A DNA stretch of 64,000 nt, taken from positions 29,412-93,411 of the forward strand of contig JAJRZI010000122.1 of NCBI GenBank assembly GCA_024275295.1. Direction: 5' to 3'. This stretch comes from Gammaproteobacteria bacterium (GTDB lineage Bacteria > Pseudomonadota > Gammaproteobacteria > Chromatiales > Chromatiaceae). Below, piece after piece: positions 1-9,480 of the stretch. The notes below the pieces were generated by a model. That model had not been told where the DNA came from. It ran no database searches and was given only the letters and a program-made list of their open reading frames with translations. The position numbers and the translations under genes are program-made. The stretch's first letter is position 1. Every line of letters begins with the position of its first letter.

Positions 1-539
1 CTAACTTCCTCCTCAGGGACTTGCGGATTGATTAGATCATTGAATGCCATATATTCATTGATATAGAAGCGACGCCTGACATACTCCCGAATTTCATCGT
101 CACTAATTTTTTTCTGCTGCTCATCAGTAAGCGATGCCTTAATACGGGCCTCTTCCTCAGCTATCTTTTTGGCTGCATCAGGGATATTGAGTTTTTGCCC
201 CCCTTGGTAAAAAAGCTCAGCTGCAATCTCCTCATCCAAAGCTTGCTCCAGACTTGCACGGGTTATTAACGCCTGGTCTTCTTTAGTAAAACCAAAACCA
301 CGAACCTGTCGCATCCAATTTCGTATTCGCTTTTCAAGCTGATCTCTGTAAATTGATTGCCCATTCACTTTGGCAACTATAATTCTTGCTGGCTCTTCCT
401 GTGCTTCCTTACCTCCAGGATCAGCAATCACAGAGGGAGATGATAAGATCAAAATAGCTGCCTCAATCATCAGCATAATTACTGACCGCTTATACAGTGT
501 AGATAAATCTGACTTTATTGACGTTTTAATATTTTTCAT
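1..539 (-). CDS. SurA-like periplasmic peptidyl-prolyl isomerase, C-terminus cut by window edge
   Basis: I translated this directly from the minus strand; the frame is open from ATG at 539 to the left edge (179 codons, no stop). Residues about 20-40 form a hydrophobic secretion signal ending near SVIADP. After it comes a SurA-N-like helical region that starts KVNGQSIYRDQLEKR and contains an ALDEEIAAELF helix, the usual layout of a SurA/PrsA-type chaperone before its parvulin domain, which lies outside the window. An inner ATG at 476 would give a more typical signal peptide. It follows the octaheme cytochrome and the S8 protease on the same strand, suggesting a role in folding or exporting that cytochrome. 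The family is fairly sure; the substrate is inferred. Confidence 0.72.
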   Translation of the reverse strand, partial: MKNIKTSIKSDLSTLYKRSVIMLMIEAAILILSSPSVIADPGGKEAQEEPARIIVAKVNGQSIYRDQLEKRIRNWMRQVRGFGFTKEDQALITRASLEQALDEEIAAELFYQGGQKLNIPDAAKKIAEEEARIKASLTDEQQKKISDDEIREYVRRRFYINEYMAFNDLINPQVPEEEV

Positions 540-613
540 AGTTTTTGGCACACAGGCACTGGTTTATAAATCAGCAGCCTTGTTGTTTAATATATCAATC
601 CAGGTGGATGCTG

Positions 614-645
614 CAGCTGTTACAGCTGTTACAGCTGTTACAGCT
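614..645. repeat. Tandem 9-bp repeat between protease and isomerase genes
   Basis: CAGCTGTTA occurs three times head to tail and is followed by CAGCT. Each unit contains the palindrome CAGCTG. It lies in the 153-bp gap between the protease stop and the isomerase start. It could be a slippage-prone spacer or a protein-binding site; nothing in the sequence decides between them. Confidence 0.6.
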
Positions 646-692
646 AAAATGATACTACAGGCATCAGCCAAAAAGGACTGCCGTAATACAGC

Positions 693-2099
693 CTACCGAT
701 AACGCCGCCAGCTTTGTGGCCTTGCTCGCCAATGGCGAGTGCGAAACAATTCACTACTCATCTGAACACTACGCCTAACCCGAGTGTCGCACACGTTCCC
801 AATACCATCCCCATCACTGTCTGCCTGATCAGGATTGGGGCGATATTTACAGTTATCCACGTTGTCAGCAACACCATCCTTATCCTGGTCAGGTTGATTT
901 TGCCTTACCCACGCTGGGTTCTCTGTTGTTGCTGCCTTGGCATTAATCAAACCAAACCCATAGGAGTTATCTTTTCCGGGATCACCAAGGTCAAATGCAG
1001 CATTCTGTAGCTGGAGCCTTAGATCTTGATTATTTATGACTCCGTCACCATTAAGATCATCCAACCCGGCAGATAGGATTAATGCCGCAACACCTGAGAC
1101 ATGGGGGGCGGCCTGTGAAGTGCCCGTTAAATAGCCATAATCCTCATAAGCCTTACTGGAATAGATACCAGCACCAGGCGCCACTACCTCTATATCAGGG
1201 CCAACCGCAGATTTAAAATAAACTGCATCATCAGGATTAGTTGCCCCAACAGCGATCACAGAAGGGTATAGCGCAGGATATCGAACTTCACCACCTTCAA
1301 AAGTACCTGTATTTCCCGCTGCCCCGACCAACAATACACCTGCTTCATAGGCTTTCGCACAGGCTTCAGCAAGCGCTTGTGAGTTATTCTTCAGTCCAAG
1401 ACTTAGATTCACAATATCCATATTATTATCTATAGCCCATTTAATACCCGCTATCACATCACTAAGATACCCAAGGCCACCACCATCCAATACTTTAATG
1501 GCATAAAGCGATGCGGCAGGAGCTACACCCACCACGCCACTGCCATTAAGCTCTGCGGCTATAACACCTGCCACATGCGTACCATGGCTATTCCAGCTAT
1601 CATCAAACGGGTTGTCTGGCTGAGCATCATCAACTAAATTAATCCCACCTTTATAGCTGGCATCAAGATCAGGGTGATTGTAATCGATACCGGTATCAAG
1701 CACGGCAACCTTAACGCCAGCACCTTTTATATTCTCTGCATGCACTGAAGCTGACTTAATGCGATCAACGCCCCAGCTCTCTGAATATTCAATATTGCCA
1801 AATTCAGCATCAATTGACATAACGACAACATCTTCTTCCACATAGGCAACCCTGGGATCATTTTGCAGTTTAGCAATGGCGCGATCTGTCAGTCTTGCTG
1901 ATAGTGCTTTAATACCTTTAAATCTACGTTTTAGCTTACCTCTATAACGCCGTATCAGTGCACGCTCGCTGGCATGAGGTGTTTGATGAAACCCGACAAT
2001 GACCCTCCGCTCACCAGCCATCACCGCAGATGGTAGAGCGCATCCAAATACAATTACAGCCACAAACAAAAGCAGCAAGATTTTAGAGGATCGATTCAT
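693..2099 (-). CDS. Secreted subtilisin-like (S8) serine protease with I9 propeptide and TSP3 repeat
   Basis: 468 aa. An N-terminal signal (residues 1-29, ending AVMAG) is followed by an inhibitor-I9 propeptide (about 32-92, ending VAYVEEDV). The S8 domain has the full catalytic triad: Asp135 in VAVLDTGID, His172 in NSHGTHVAG, Ser328 in TGTSQAAPH, with oxyanion Asn263 in AAGNTG. An EF-hand/dockerin-like loop (LNGDGVINNQD, about 348) and a thrombospondin type 3 calcium repeat (DKDGVADNVDNC and DSDGDGIGNVCD, about 404-440) follow. It probably acts in the periplasm or outside the cell. It lies between the octaheme cytochrome and the SurA-like gene on the same strand. In Geobacter a subtilisin-like protease (OzpA) matures the nanowire cytochrome OmcZ, and this enzyme is a candidate for that role here. 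Family certain, substrate inferred. Confidence 0.93.
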   Translation of the reverse strand: MNRSSKILLLLFVAVIVFGCALPSAVMAGERRVIVGFHQTPHASERALIRRYRGKLKRRFKGIKALSARLTDRAIAKLQNDPRVAYVEEDVVVMSIDAEFGNIEYSESWGVDRIKSASVHAENIKGAGVKVAVLDTGIDYNHPDLDASYKGGINLVDDAQPDNPFDDSWNSHGTHVAGVIAAELNGSGVVGVAPAASLYAIKVLDGGGLGYLSDVIAGIKWAIDNNMDIVNLSLGLKNNSQALAEACAKAYEAGVLLVGAAGNTGTFEGGEVRYPALYPSVIAVGATNPDDAVYFKSAVGPDIEVVAPGAGIYSSKAYEDYGYLTGTSQAAPHVSGVAALILSAGLDDLNGDGVINNQDLRLQLQNAAFDLGDPGKDNSYGFGLINAKAATTENPAWVRQNQPDQDKDGVADNVDNCKYRPNPDQADSDGDGIGNVCDTRVRRSVQMSSELFRTRHWRARPQSWRRYR

Positions 2100-2131
2100 C
2101 CTTAGATTCCTTTTTTGTTTGCCAAATGAAT

Positions 2132-2157
2132 GAGGGGGCCTACTTAGTGGCCCCCTC
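2132..2157. other. GC-rich hairpin upstream of the protease gene
   Basis: GAGGGGGCC and GGCCCCCTC form a perfect 9-bp stem with an 8-nt loop, between the cytochrome terminator and the protease start codon. On the minus strand it is not followed by a clear U-run, so it may be a second, weaker terminator, an mRNA-stabilising structure, or a control on how much protease is made relative to cytochrome. Confidence 0.6.
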
Positions 2158-2183
2158 GTTTATATTACTTCCTAAAAAACAGT

Positions 2184-2207
2184 AACCAGCGGGAAACCCC
2201 GCTGGTT
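2184..2207 (-). terminator. Rho-independent terminator after the octaheme cytochrome gene
   Basis: A perfect 10-bp stem (AACCAGCGGG / CCCGCTGGTT, 4-nt loop) lies 14 bp past the cytochrome stop. On the minus strand it is followed within a few bases by a run of six T. It would end or attenuate cytochrome transcription before the protease gene. Confidence 0.82.
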
Positions 2208-2221
2208 AACTGATCAAGCGG

Positions 2222-3985
2222 CTACCAAAGTCTCGGTGTTAGTGTTACTGAACCGAACACGTTGGTTACCGTAACCTCACTAGGGCATCCACCATTGAAT
2301 CGAGCCGCAATCATGTTATCTCTCCATAAGTAAATAACATTTGCATCGACACCATCACCAGTGATACCTGTTACTGAACTTGGAGCACCACGGTACAGCT
2401 CGTTAAAGCCCTTTCCACGCAGGAAGACAAGCCTATACTTTGTAACACAAATAGCAGGCCCAGTATCTATGCCTGGAAGGATATTGGCCTTAAGCGGATT
2501 ACTAAGCGTATCTCCCTTTTTAACCTGGATATCGTAAGTACCGGCAGGCAGATCAGCTGGGACAGCCACAGTGATCTGGGTTTTATCTGATGAGGTTGGT
2601 TCCAGAACCGTGACGTTACCGTCTTGATCTGTGAACTGTACGCTCGGCATGTAGTAGTGTGGAATCCACATATAGTTATCATAATCCCACTCAACGCCAT
2701 CATTCTCAAAGCCACGGCCAGCCAGGATTAAATCATCAAACCCTGTACCTTGTGGCCACATTACAGCATTGATCGCATCCAGCTGTGCAACAGTTGCCTG
2801 CACAGGGTAATCACCCATATCCTGTGCATATGCTTGCGCATCTGGTGCTCCAGTTGAATCAAAGCCATGGCAGCCCCAGCAGTTATCCTGGTTACCAACA
2901 TGACCGTTGTAGGGGGTTTCTCCACCAGGCACGATACCGTCGCCTGCTACATCAGCTTCGATAGAGTGCAACGATGGAATATCGTGACAACGCTGACAAC
3001 CGCGAATAGCCCACGTCTCAACGCTTTCAAGCGGATTCCCATCCGCATCTGTGCGTATTACATAGCCATCAGGAAAACCAAGCACATCAAAGTGACACCA
3101 TTCACAGGCATTTACTGCACCAGTAGGAAGCTTGCCATCCCCGGCGCCTGTAGATTCTGCTTCAGTAATAAATGGTACACCAGTTGCGTGATGGTTCTGC
3201 TTGTTTTGATAGATCTTAATTGCACCAAAACCATTGCTGAACGAACTGGTTTCGTCAATAGTACCTAGCGTATTGCCATCTGCTGAATTGTGACAGAAGA
3301 CACAGTTGCCTGGGTGAGTTCCAGCTGAACTTGTTACAGACCCATCTTCGGCATCCTTTTTACTTGGCCATGGGGTAATAATACTTGGCATCCAGGTTGG
3401 TGCAGGGCGCCCTGTATCAAGGCTACGAATCAGATAGCCATGGCACTTTCCACACTCTGCCCTAAAAGCCTTAGGCGTATCATGGTGAACAGTTCTAGGC
3501 TTGTTTTCAGGTCTTGGAGAACCATCTGCCATGGTCACTATATGACAGTTAAAACAATCACGGTGGTTTAGCTCAATACCACCATCAGGCCCGACCGGCA
3601 TGATGATATGGCAGTTGAGACACTTATAGTGCGTATCCTCTACACCATCATTGTCAGCATCCATGCTAGGTGGTTGCTCAGGTCCGCCTGCAATCAAACC
3701 GCCTCTCAATGCATTTGGTCCAACATGCATGTGATGGCGGGTAGGAAGGTAGGTTTTTTTAAGCATCGGGATGCCAGTTGGCTGCGGAAGCCCATGTACA
3801 AGGTCATCAGGCTTGTGGCATCTCCGACATGTGTTTGCTCCCACCGTATCGAACAGGGTTTGGAATTGAGTATCAGGAATACCCAGATTCTGGTTAACAG
3901 GTGGCGGGGGGACTACTGCCCACGCTACGATTGTTGAGCATGCCAACAATACGATGCCAATAATAGGTAAGTAAATTTTTCTCAT
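2222..3985 (-). CDS. Secreted octaheme c-type cytochrome with C-terminal IPT/TIG-like domain (OmcZ-like candidate)
   Basis: 587 aa. A signal peptide (1 to about 23, ending AWA) is followed by eight CXXCH haem sites: CRRCH, CLNCH, CFNCH, CGKCH, CVFCH, CEWCH, CQRCH and CWGCH, the last at about residue 368. The remaining 215 residues have no haem motif and look like a beta-sandwich (ILAGRGFEND, then ITVAVPADLPAGTYDIQV), an IPT/TIG-type fold. The start has a GGAGG Shine-Dalgarno. A subtilisin-like protease and a SurA-like isomerase follow on the same strand. An octaheme domain with a removable C-terminal beta domain and a dedicated protease is the plan known for Geobacter OmcZ. OmcZ has seven CXXCH and one CX14CH as I recall, so this is not a close copy. 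Cytochrome certain; filament formation inferred. Confidence 0.93.
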   Translation of the reverse strand: MRKIYLPIIGIVLLACSTIVAWAVVPPPPVNQNLGIPDTQFQTLFDTVGANTCRRCHKPDDLVHGLPQPTGIPMLKKTYLPTRHHMHVGPNALRGGLIAGGPEQPPSMDADNDGVEDTHYKCLNCHIIMPVGPDGGIELNHRDCFNCHIVTMADGSPRPENKPRTVHHDTPKAFRAECGKCHGYLIRSLDTGRPAPTWMPSIITPWPSKKDAEDGSVTSSAGTHPGNCVFCHNSADGNTLGTIDETSSFSNGFGAIKIYQNKQNHHATGVPFITEAESTGAGDGKLPTGAVNACEWCHFDVLGFPDGYVIRTDADGNPLESVETWAIRGCQRCHDIPSLHSIEADVAGDGIVPGGETPYNGHVGNQDNCWGCHGFDSTGAPDAQAYAQDMGDYPVQATVAQLDAINAVMWPQGTGFDDLILAGRGFENDGVEWDYDNYMWIPHYYMPSVQFTDQDGNVTVLEPTSSDKTQITVAVPADLPAGTYDIQVKKGDTLSNPLKANILPGIDTGPAICVTKYRLVFLRGKGFNELYRGAPSSVTGITGDGVDANVIYLWRDNMIAARFNGGCPSEVTVTNVFGSVTLTPRLW

Positions 3986-4481
3986 TGAAATTATGCCTCC
4001 AGCCTATTTGTGATTGTTTGAGTTGTTTACTTCTATCCCTTATCTATATCAAGCACTGAACCTCACGGCATAGCCACCAAGAACATGCTTTATTTTCTTA
4101 CTTCGAAATAATACAAATGCATTAGAAAAAAGAACAGCATTTTAGAAAATTTAAAAAAAACATTATTACGCTTAATAATCAATAGATTACATCAAATAAG
4201 CCCTACTATAAATACGGAATACACTTCCTTTTCCTTGATCATTTTGAACTTTTTCTGTAATTTAATGCCGCTAATGTCAATTCCCTCATTTCAAGCACTT
4301 TTCTTAATGAAAAATATCTATCAGTCTAAATCAAGCTGTCGGTTCTCCATGTTAGAGGCCATATTCTAAGGCGATAGATCACAAATCATCCATCCCGTTT
4401 TCTTGCGCTACATTTACATTGCCTGCCGCCCTGGTAATATGAACATTGCAATTATCAGGCACTACATGGAAGGCAATTGGC
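3986..4481. other. Divergent intergenic region between two cytochrome genes
   Basis: 496 bp with no convincing coding potential on either strand, and AT-rich compared with the flanking genes. It must hold the promoters of the octaheme gene (leftward) and the tetraheme gene (rightward). I found no strong sigma-70 pair, riboswitch or operator in it. Confidence 0.5.
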
Positions 4482-4937
4482 ATGATGATGAATAATCAAT
4501 ACAGCCTCACTTTGGTAATCCTAATTCTGGGACTTGTAGCTTCTCAGAATATTTTTGGCGCAAACTCTACTGCGGTTGAAAATCATAGGATGTGTCGAAA
4601 CTGCCATAATAATCACGAAAACACCTCTTTTAAAATATCCATCTCTGATCGACATCATTATCTTTATGGATCAGAGATACTACATTCAACAGCACCCAAT
4701 TCAGAGACCGATAATGACGGTCTCTATGACTGTTCAACCTGTCATATTTCCATCATAACTGAAACAGGCACTGTAGATATCAAAACAGAAAGAGACTGCC
4801 TCCAATGTCATCTGCCGGAGCAAACTAATTTAGCAAGTCGACATCACAAATTAGTGAATGCCAATGATATGAAATGCTTTGACTGCCACTATATTACTGT
4901 CACGGAGAACGGGGGGACTGTTTTGAATCTCAGGTAG
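4482..4937 (+). CDS. Small secreted tetraheme cytochrome c, paralogue of part of the octaheme protein
   Basis: About 151 aa. The ATG at 4482 is chosen because a TGGAGG-like site lies about 9 bp upstream and a clean signal peptide follows (SLTLVILILGLVASQNIFGA). There are four CXXCH motifs: CRNCH, CSTCH, CLQCH and CFDCH. The stretch DNDGLYDCSTCH, an acidic spacer, then RDCLQCH matches the second and third haem region of the divergent octaheme gene (DNDGVEDTHYKCLNCH, then RDCFNCH), so the two are related by duplication. It probably carries electrons in the periplasm, perhaps passing them to the octaheme protein. It ends at TAG 4935-4937. Confidence 0.85.
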   Translation: MMMNNQYSLTLVILILGLVASQNIFGANSTAVENHRMCRNCHNNHENTSFKISISDRHHYLYGSEILHSTAPNSETDNDGLYDCSTCHISIITETGTVDIKTERDCLQCHLPEQTNLASRHHKLVNANDMKCFDCHYITVTENGGTVLNLR

Positions 4938-5041
4938 TCAATTCAGTCTTTGACGGAATGGCTATCCCTTGACCGCCGCGCCATCCAGAAATTGATGGGG
5001 CTGTTTGGGTGTTTCAATGTGGGGATCATTCATGATGATTT

Positions 5042-6627
5042 TCATGCGTATGCCATATTTTTCTCTACCCTGTTTCTACCTGCCTCTTTGCTTTATAGAG
5101 CGCTTTGTCGGCAACATCAACAACCCAACTCGGATCCATTCCTTTTTCAGGAGTAACTGTGCAAAAACCAACACTTATTGTTACTACAGCTGCAGCTTCT
5201 GAAAATTCATGTGGTATCTGTAATTCCTCAATTGACTGTCGACAATTACTTGCCACAAGTTCCGCTTCTTCAGTATCGGAAAGCACAAGCGCAAACTCCC
5301 CCCCCCCGTATCGGGCAACCAGATCGCCAGGACGATGAACCAAGCTTTTGAGCTTTGCTGCGACTTTTTTTAAACATTCATCACCCTCAGGGTGGCCGTA
5401 GTTGTCGTTGTATAATTTGAAAAAATCAATATCAATGAGAATAAAGGATATAGATGATTTGTTTCGGATTGCCCGCAGCCATTCTTTATCAAAAAACTCA
5501 TCCATAAATCTTCTATTGGCAACTCCTGTCAAGCCATCAGTGCGTGAAAGCAATTCCAGCTTTTTGTTCGCTTCATTTAACTCATTGGTTTTTTCGATGA
5601 CTATTCTTTGAATAGTGGCCGCACGTCTTGAAATTATGTGGATATACAGAGCAATAAAGATGGTAAAGATAATGCCGGATACAAAAGTTGCCAGCGGCAG
5701 CATGTCTCTCCTGACAGCAATATAGCTTAATGTGGGGGAAGCAATCAGGCTCCATTTTCGCCCCCAGACTTCAGGCAGCTCTTTTCTATAAGCAATACTC
5801 TCATAGACTTTAAACTCGGCTCCTGGTTTATGAATATGGAGGATCTCATGACTGGATAACGGCGTTTCGTCAACAAGCTTCATTTCAATGCCCAGCGCCT
5901 CATGGCGCAGGGCGGAGCTGGCAAAAATATCAGCGATCCGATAGACACCAAGAACAAATCCCATTAGGTTATCCTGGCGCTTTACCACTGTTGCCGGACT
6001 ACCTTTATATATCGGCAGAAATGCCAGAAACCCTTTCTGGTTTTCACGTTCCTGAACAAGAGTAATACTGGCGGTTGCCTGAGGTATGGCAGTATCTCTA
6101 GACTCTTTGAGCGCCTCAAGTCGGGTGGGACTGGACGCAAGGTCAAAACCGAAAGCGGCTTCGTTTCCTATTAATGGTTCAACATAATAGACAGGATAAT
6201 ACTCCTGCCTCTCTTCTGCAGTCACCATATGCCCCTGTTCTTGTCGTTCGGTGATTTCAAACTCTGGAAATTCCTGCAGTAGTTTTGACTTATATGTGGC
6301 CCGTTCCGAATGAATAACACGCGGTATCCATTCAAGTGCCTGGATATCATGGTGACGAGTCAGAATCTTTTGGGCCTCAAGGCTGAATTGTTTCCATCCC
6401 GGAACAGCGCCTCTGTTGAATAATATGGCCAGCGATCTCAAAGTTTCAAAATTGATTATCACCTCACGATATAATGAAGCTGCACGCTCATCTACATCTT
6501 TTTGGAATTAACTAATTATCGCTTTCTCTTCTACTTTATAAAGAAACCATCCACTCAAACTGGATAAAAGGACGCCAGTGATTACAACGAATATCAGTAT
6601 AAGTCGTGAATGATTTTTGCTATCCAT
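5042..6627 (-). pseudogene. Broken CHASE-GGDEF diguanylate cyclase gene (in-frame TAA plus 1-nt frameshift)
   Basis: An ATG at 6627 opens MDSKNHSRLILIFVV, a first membrane segment, but codon 40 (6510-6508) is TAA; the same frame continues FQKDVDERAASLYREV and then a CHASE sensor domain (EFPEFEI, YYPVYYVEP, FGFDLASSP), a second membrane helix (LATFVSGIIFTIFIALYI), a coiled coil and a GGDEF domain with RYGGGEFA. Near the 3' end the protein leaves the family pattern (ALYKAK-RQVETG). Adding one base at the AAA of 5087-5089 restores the standard ending EAGRNRVEKN and stops at 5042. So there are two lesions. A shorter product could start at GTG 6462 and end at 5065, keeping the sensor and active site but losing the first helix. 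The protein would have made c-di-GMP in response to an external ligand. Confidence 0.85.
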
Positions 6628-6664
6628 AAGCAATGCCTCTTTTTGGTTCCAGATGCTCCACACT

Positions 6665-6699
6665 TAATCCATAATCCGTAATCCGTAATCCGTAATCCA
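6665..6699. repeat. Heptanucleotide tandem repeat upstream of mutS
   Basis: Five units of TAATCC followed by A or G, head to tail (TAATCCA, three TAATCCG, TAATCCA), lie in the gap between the decayed cyclase gene and mutS. Two other intergenic stretches in the window also show 7-bp periodicity (near 25880 and 37390). Confidence 0.75.
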
Positions 6700-6889
6700 G
6701 TATTTTCACCTGAGTCTGTCTTTATTTTATCATTAGATATGATCACATCAATTGCCCTTAACGAAAGTGTTTTTTTTCTGATTTGGTATTTATGATGATT
6801 TGCATAACAATACGCCTATCTATTATGCAGCCCATTGCATCAATATCACCTGCTAACTAACTGTGTATTAACATAACAATCAATATTTA

Positions 6890-9478
6890 ATGAATAAAAA
6901 ACCAAGCAATTCAGCTACAAAAACACCATCACATACGCCAATGATGCAGCAATACCTGCGTATCAAAAGTGAATATCCACAGATGTTGGTTTTCTACCGC
7001 ATGGGTGATTTCTACGAGCTGTTCTATGAGGATGCGAAACAGGCAGCACAGCTACTCGATATCACGCTGACCAAACGGGGCAAATCCGCTGGCCAACCCA
7101 TCCCAATGGCAGGTATCCCCCATCATGCTGCAGAGGGATACCTGGCCAAGCTGGTCAAGCAGGGTAAATCCGTTGCCATCTGTGAACAGGTTGGCGACCC
7201 GGCAACCAGCAAGGGGCCGGTTGAACGCAAGGTGATGCGGGTGGTCACCCCGGGCACCGTCACAGATGAAGCGCTGTTGGAAGATCGCTGGGATAATCTG
7301 CTTGCTGCACTCTATGAATCAGGCGCAAATTTTGGTCTTGCCACATTGGATCTGACCAGTGGCCGTTTTACTATTCAACAGCTATCGGATGCAGAGGGAG
7401 TGGCCGGAGAGCTGGAGCGCGTCCATCCCGCTGAGCTACTGATTGCCGAGGAGAACAGCCTGCCTGCCCAGATCACCAGCCGGGCCGGGATTACCCATCG
7501 CCCAATCTGGCATTTTGACAGTGACACCGCCCACCGCCTGCTGACCCAACAGTTTGGCACACGCGATCTCGGTGGCTTTGGCTGCGAAGACCAGCCGCTG
7601 GCACTCTGCGCTGCAGGCTGCCTGTTGCAGTATGTAGCAGACACTCAGCAAAGCGCCCTCCCCCATATTCGGGGGCTGACCACAGAGCGCCGCGACGACG
7701 CCATCATCATCGATGCGGCTACCCGACAGAATCTGGAGATTGACCGCTCCCTCTCCAACCAGCCGCAGCACACCCTGGCAGGCATACTGGATCGCACCAC
7801 AACCGCCATGGGCAGCCGCATGCTGCGACGCTGGATCAACCGCCCACTGCGCAATATTCAAACCGTGAGGGCGCGCCATGCCGCTATTGGCGAGCTGCTG
7901 GAGCAACAGGTCTATTCGGCACTACAGGAGGAGTTGCGCGGTATCGGTGACATCGAACGCATTCTGGCCCGTGTTGCACTAAAATCCGCCCGCCCGCGTG
8001 ATCTGGCCGTGCTGCGTGACTCACTGGCCTGCCTGCCTGCAATCCAAAGCCAGCTCGCAACACTGAGTTCACCACTACTGATACAGCTGGCGCAAGAGGC
8101 AGATTCTCACCCCGGCACGGTTAATCTGTTGACCCGCGCCATTATTGAAAACCCACCCCTGTTGATCCGTGACGGCGGTGTATTGGCCGAGGGCTACGAT
8201 ACAGAGCTGGATGAGTTGAGAGCACTCTCCCAAAACGCAGACCAATTCCTGCTTGATCTGGAAACCCGGGAGCGGGAGCGCACCGGCATTACCAACCTCA
8301 AGGTCAGTTACAACAGGGTGCACGGCTATTACATTGAGATCAGCCGCCTCCACTCAGACCGGGCGCCTACAGATTATATTCGTCGCCAAACCCTAAAAGG
8401 GGTCGAACGGTTTATTACCCCCGAGCTAAAGAAGTTTGAGGATCAGGTACTGAGCGCCCGTGAGCGCTCTCTGGCCCGAGAAAAAGCACTCTATGATGGG
8501 TTACTGGATCAGCTGCAGCCGCAGATCCCGATACTGCAGCAGTGCGCAGAGAGTCTGGCCGCACTGGATGTGCTCTGCAATCTGGCTGAACGGTCCGAAC
8601 GCATGAACCTGCATGCCCCAGAGCTTAGCGAAGAGCCGGGGCTGCACATTGAGGGGGGGCGGCATCCCGTAGTCGAAGAGGTGAGCGACATACCTTTTGT
8701 CGCCAACGGAGTCCACTTTGACGACAAGCGCCGCATACTCATCATCACCGGCCCCAACATGGGCGGCAAATCCACCTTTATGCGCCAAACAGCACTGATT
8801 GTGCTGCTTGCATACGCCGGGAGTTACATCCCGGCAAGCAGCGCCAAAATCGGCCCGATTGACCGCATCTTCTCCCGTATTGGCGCATCGGATGATCTGG
8901 CAGGCGGGCGCTCCACCTTCATGGTTGAGATGGAGGAGACCGCCAACATCCTGCACAACGCCACCCAAAACAGCCTGGTGCTGATGGATGAGATTGGCCG
9001 TGGCACCAGCACCTTTGACGGTCTCTCACTCGCCTGGGCCTGCGGGGTGGAGCTTGCCACCCGCATCAAGGCCTATACCCTGTTCGCCACCCACTATTTT
9101 GAGCTGACCACCCTGCCCGAAGAGTTCTCCGGCATTGCCAATGTACATCTGGATGCGGTGGAGCACGGCGACTCCATCGTCTTTCTGCATGCGGTTAAAG
9201 AGGGGCCGGCCAATCAGAGCTATGGTCTACAGGTCGCTGCACTAGCAGGGGTGCCCAAAGGCATCATAGATCGCGCCCGTCAACGTCTGCGGGAACTGGA
9301 GGATGCCGCCCAGCGCCACACCGAAGGACAGACGGTGCAGATGTCACTGTTTCAGCCTGTCGAAGAACAGCCGGTTAAGAGACATCCCATTGAGGAGGCA
9401 CTGCATGAGGTGGAGCCGGACAATCTCACTCCCCGGCAGGCACTGGACGAACTTTATCGCTTAAAGCAGCTTGTCTAA
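6890..9478 (+). CDS. mutS: DNA mismatch repair protein MutS
   Basis: 862 aa, full length. The N-terminal mismatch-reading domain has the Phe-x-Glu motif in MGDFYELF (about residue 39). The connector and lever domains follow, then the C-terminal ATPase with Walker [12 protein letters not shown], the [12 protein letters not shown]alker B region and FATHYFEL. MutS binds mispairs and recruits MutL. Translation starts at ATG 6890 and ends with TAA two bases before the end of the convergent FHA gene, so the two transcripts must run into each other. It looks intact, in contrast to the decayed gene upstream. Confidence 0.99.
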   Translation: MNKKPSNSATKTPSHTPMMQQYLRIKSEYPQMLVFYRMGDFYELFYEDAKQAAQLLDITLTKRGKSAGQPIPMAGIPHHAAEGYLAKLVKQGKSVAICEQVGDPATSKGPVERKVMRVVTPGTVTDEALLEDRWDNLLAALYESGANFGLATLDLTSGRFTIQQLSDAEGVAGELERVHPAELLIAEENSLPAQITSRAGITHRPIWHFDSDTAHRLLTQQFGTRDLGGFGCEDQPLALCAAGCLLQYVADTQQSALPHIRGLTTERRDDAIIIDAATRQNLEIDRSLSNQPQHTLAGILDRTTTAMGSRMLRRWINRPLRNIQTVRARHAAIGELLEQQVYSALQEELRGIGDIERILARVALKSARPRDLAVLRDSLACLPAIQSQLATLSSPLLIQLAQEADSHPGTVNLLTRAIIENPPLLIRDGGVLAEGYDTELDELRALSQNADQFLLDLETRERERTGITNLKVSYNRVHGYYIEISRLHSDRAPTDYIRRQTLKGVERFITPELKKFEDQVLSARERSLAREKALYDGLLDQLQPQIPILQQCAESLAALDVLCNLAERSERMNLHAPELSEEPGLHIEGGRHPVVEEVSDIPFVANGVHFDDKRRILIITGPNMGGKSTFMRQTALIVLLAYAGSYIPASSAKIGPIDRIFSRIGASDDLAGGRSTFMVEMEETANILHNATQNSLVLMDEIGRGTSTFDGLSLAWACGVELATRIKAYTLFATHYFELTTLPEEFSGIANVHLDAVEHGDSIVFLHAVKEGPANQSYGLQVAALAGVPKGIIDRARQRLRELEDAAQRHTEGQTVQMSLFQPVEEQPVKRHPIEEALHEVEPDNLTPRQALDELYRLKQLV

Positions 9479-9480
9479 GA

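Noticed and set aside
4950..5156. Continuation of the tetraheme cytochrome frame past its TAG
   Set aside because: The frame is open, but it lacks haem motifs and overlaps the reverse-strand GGDEF gene; no homology is evident.
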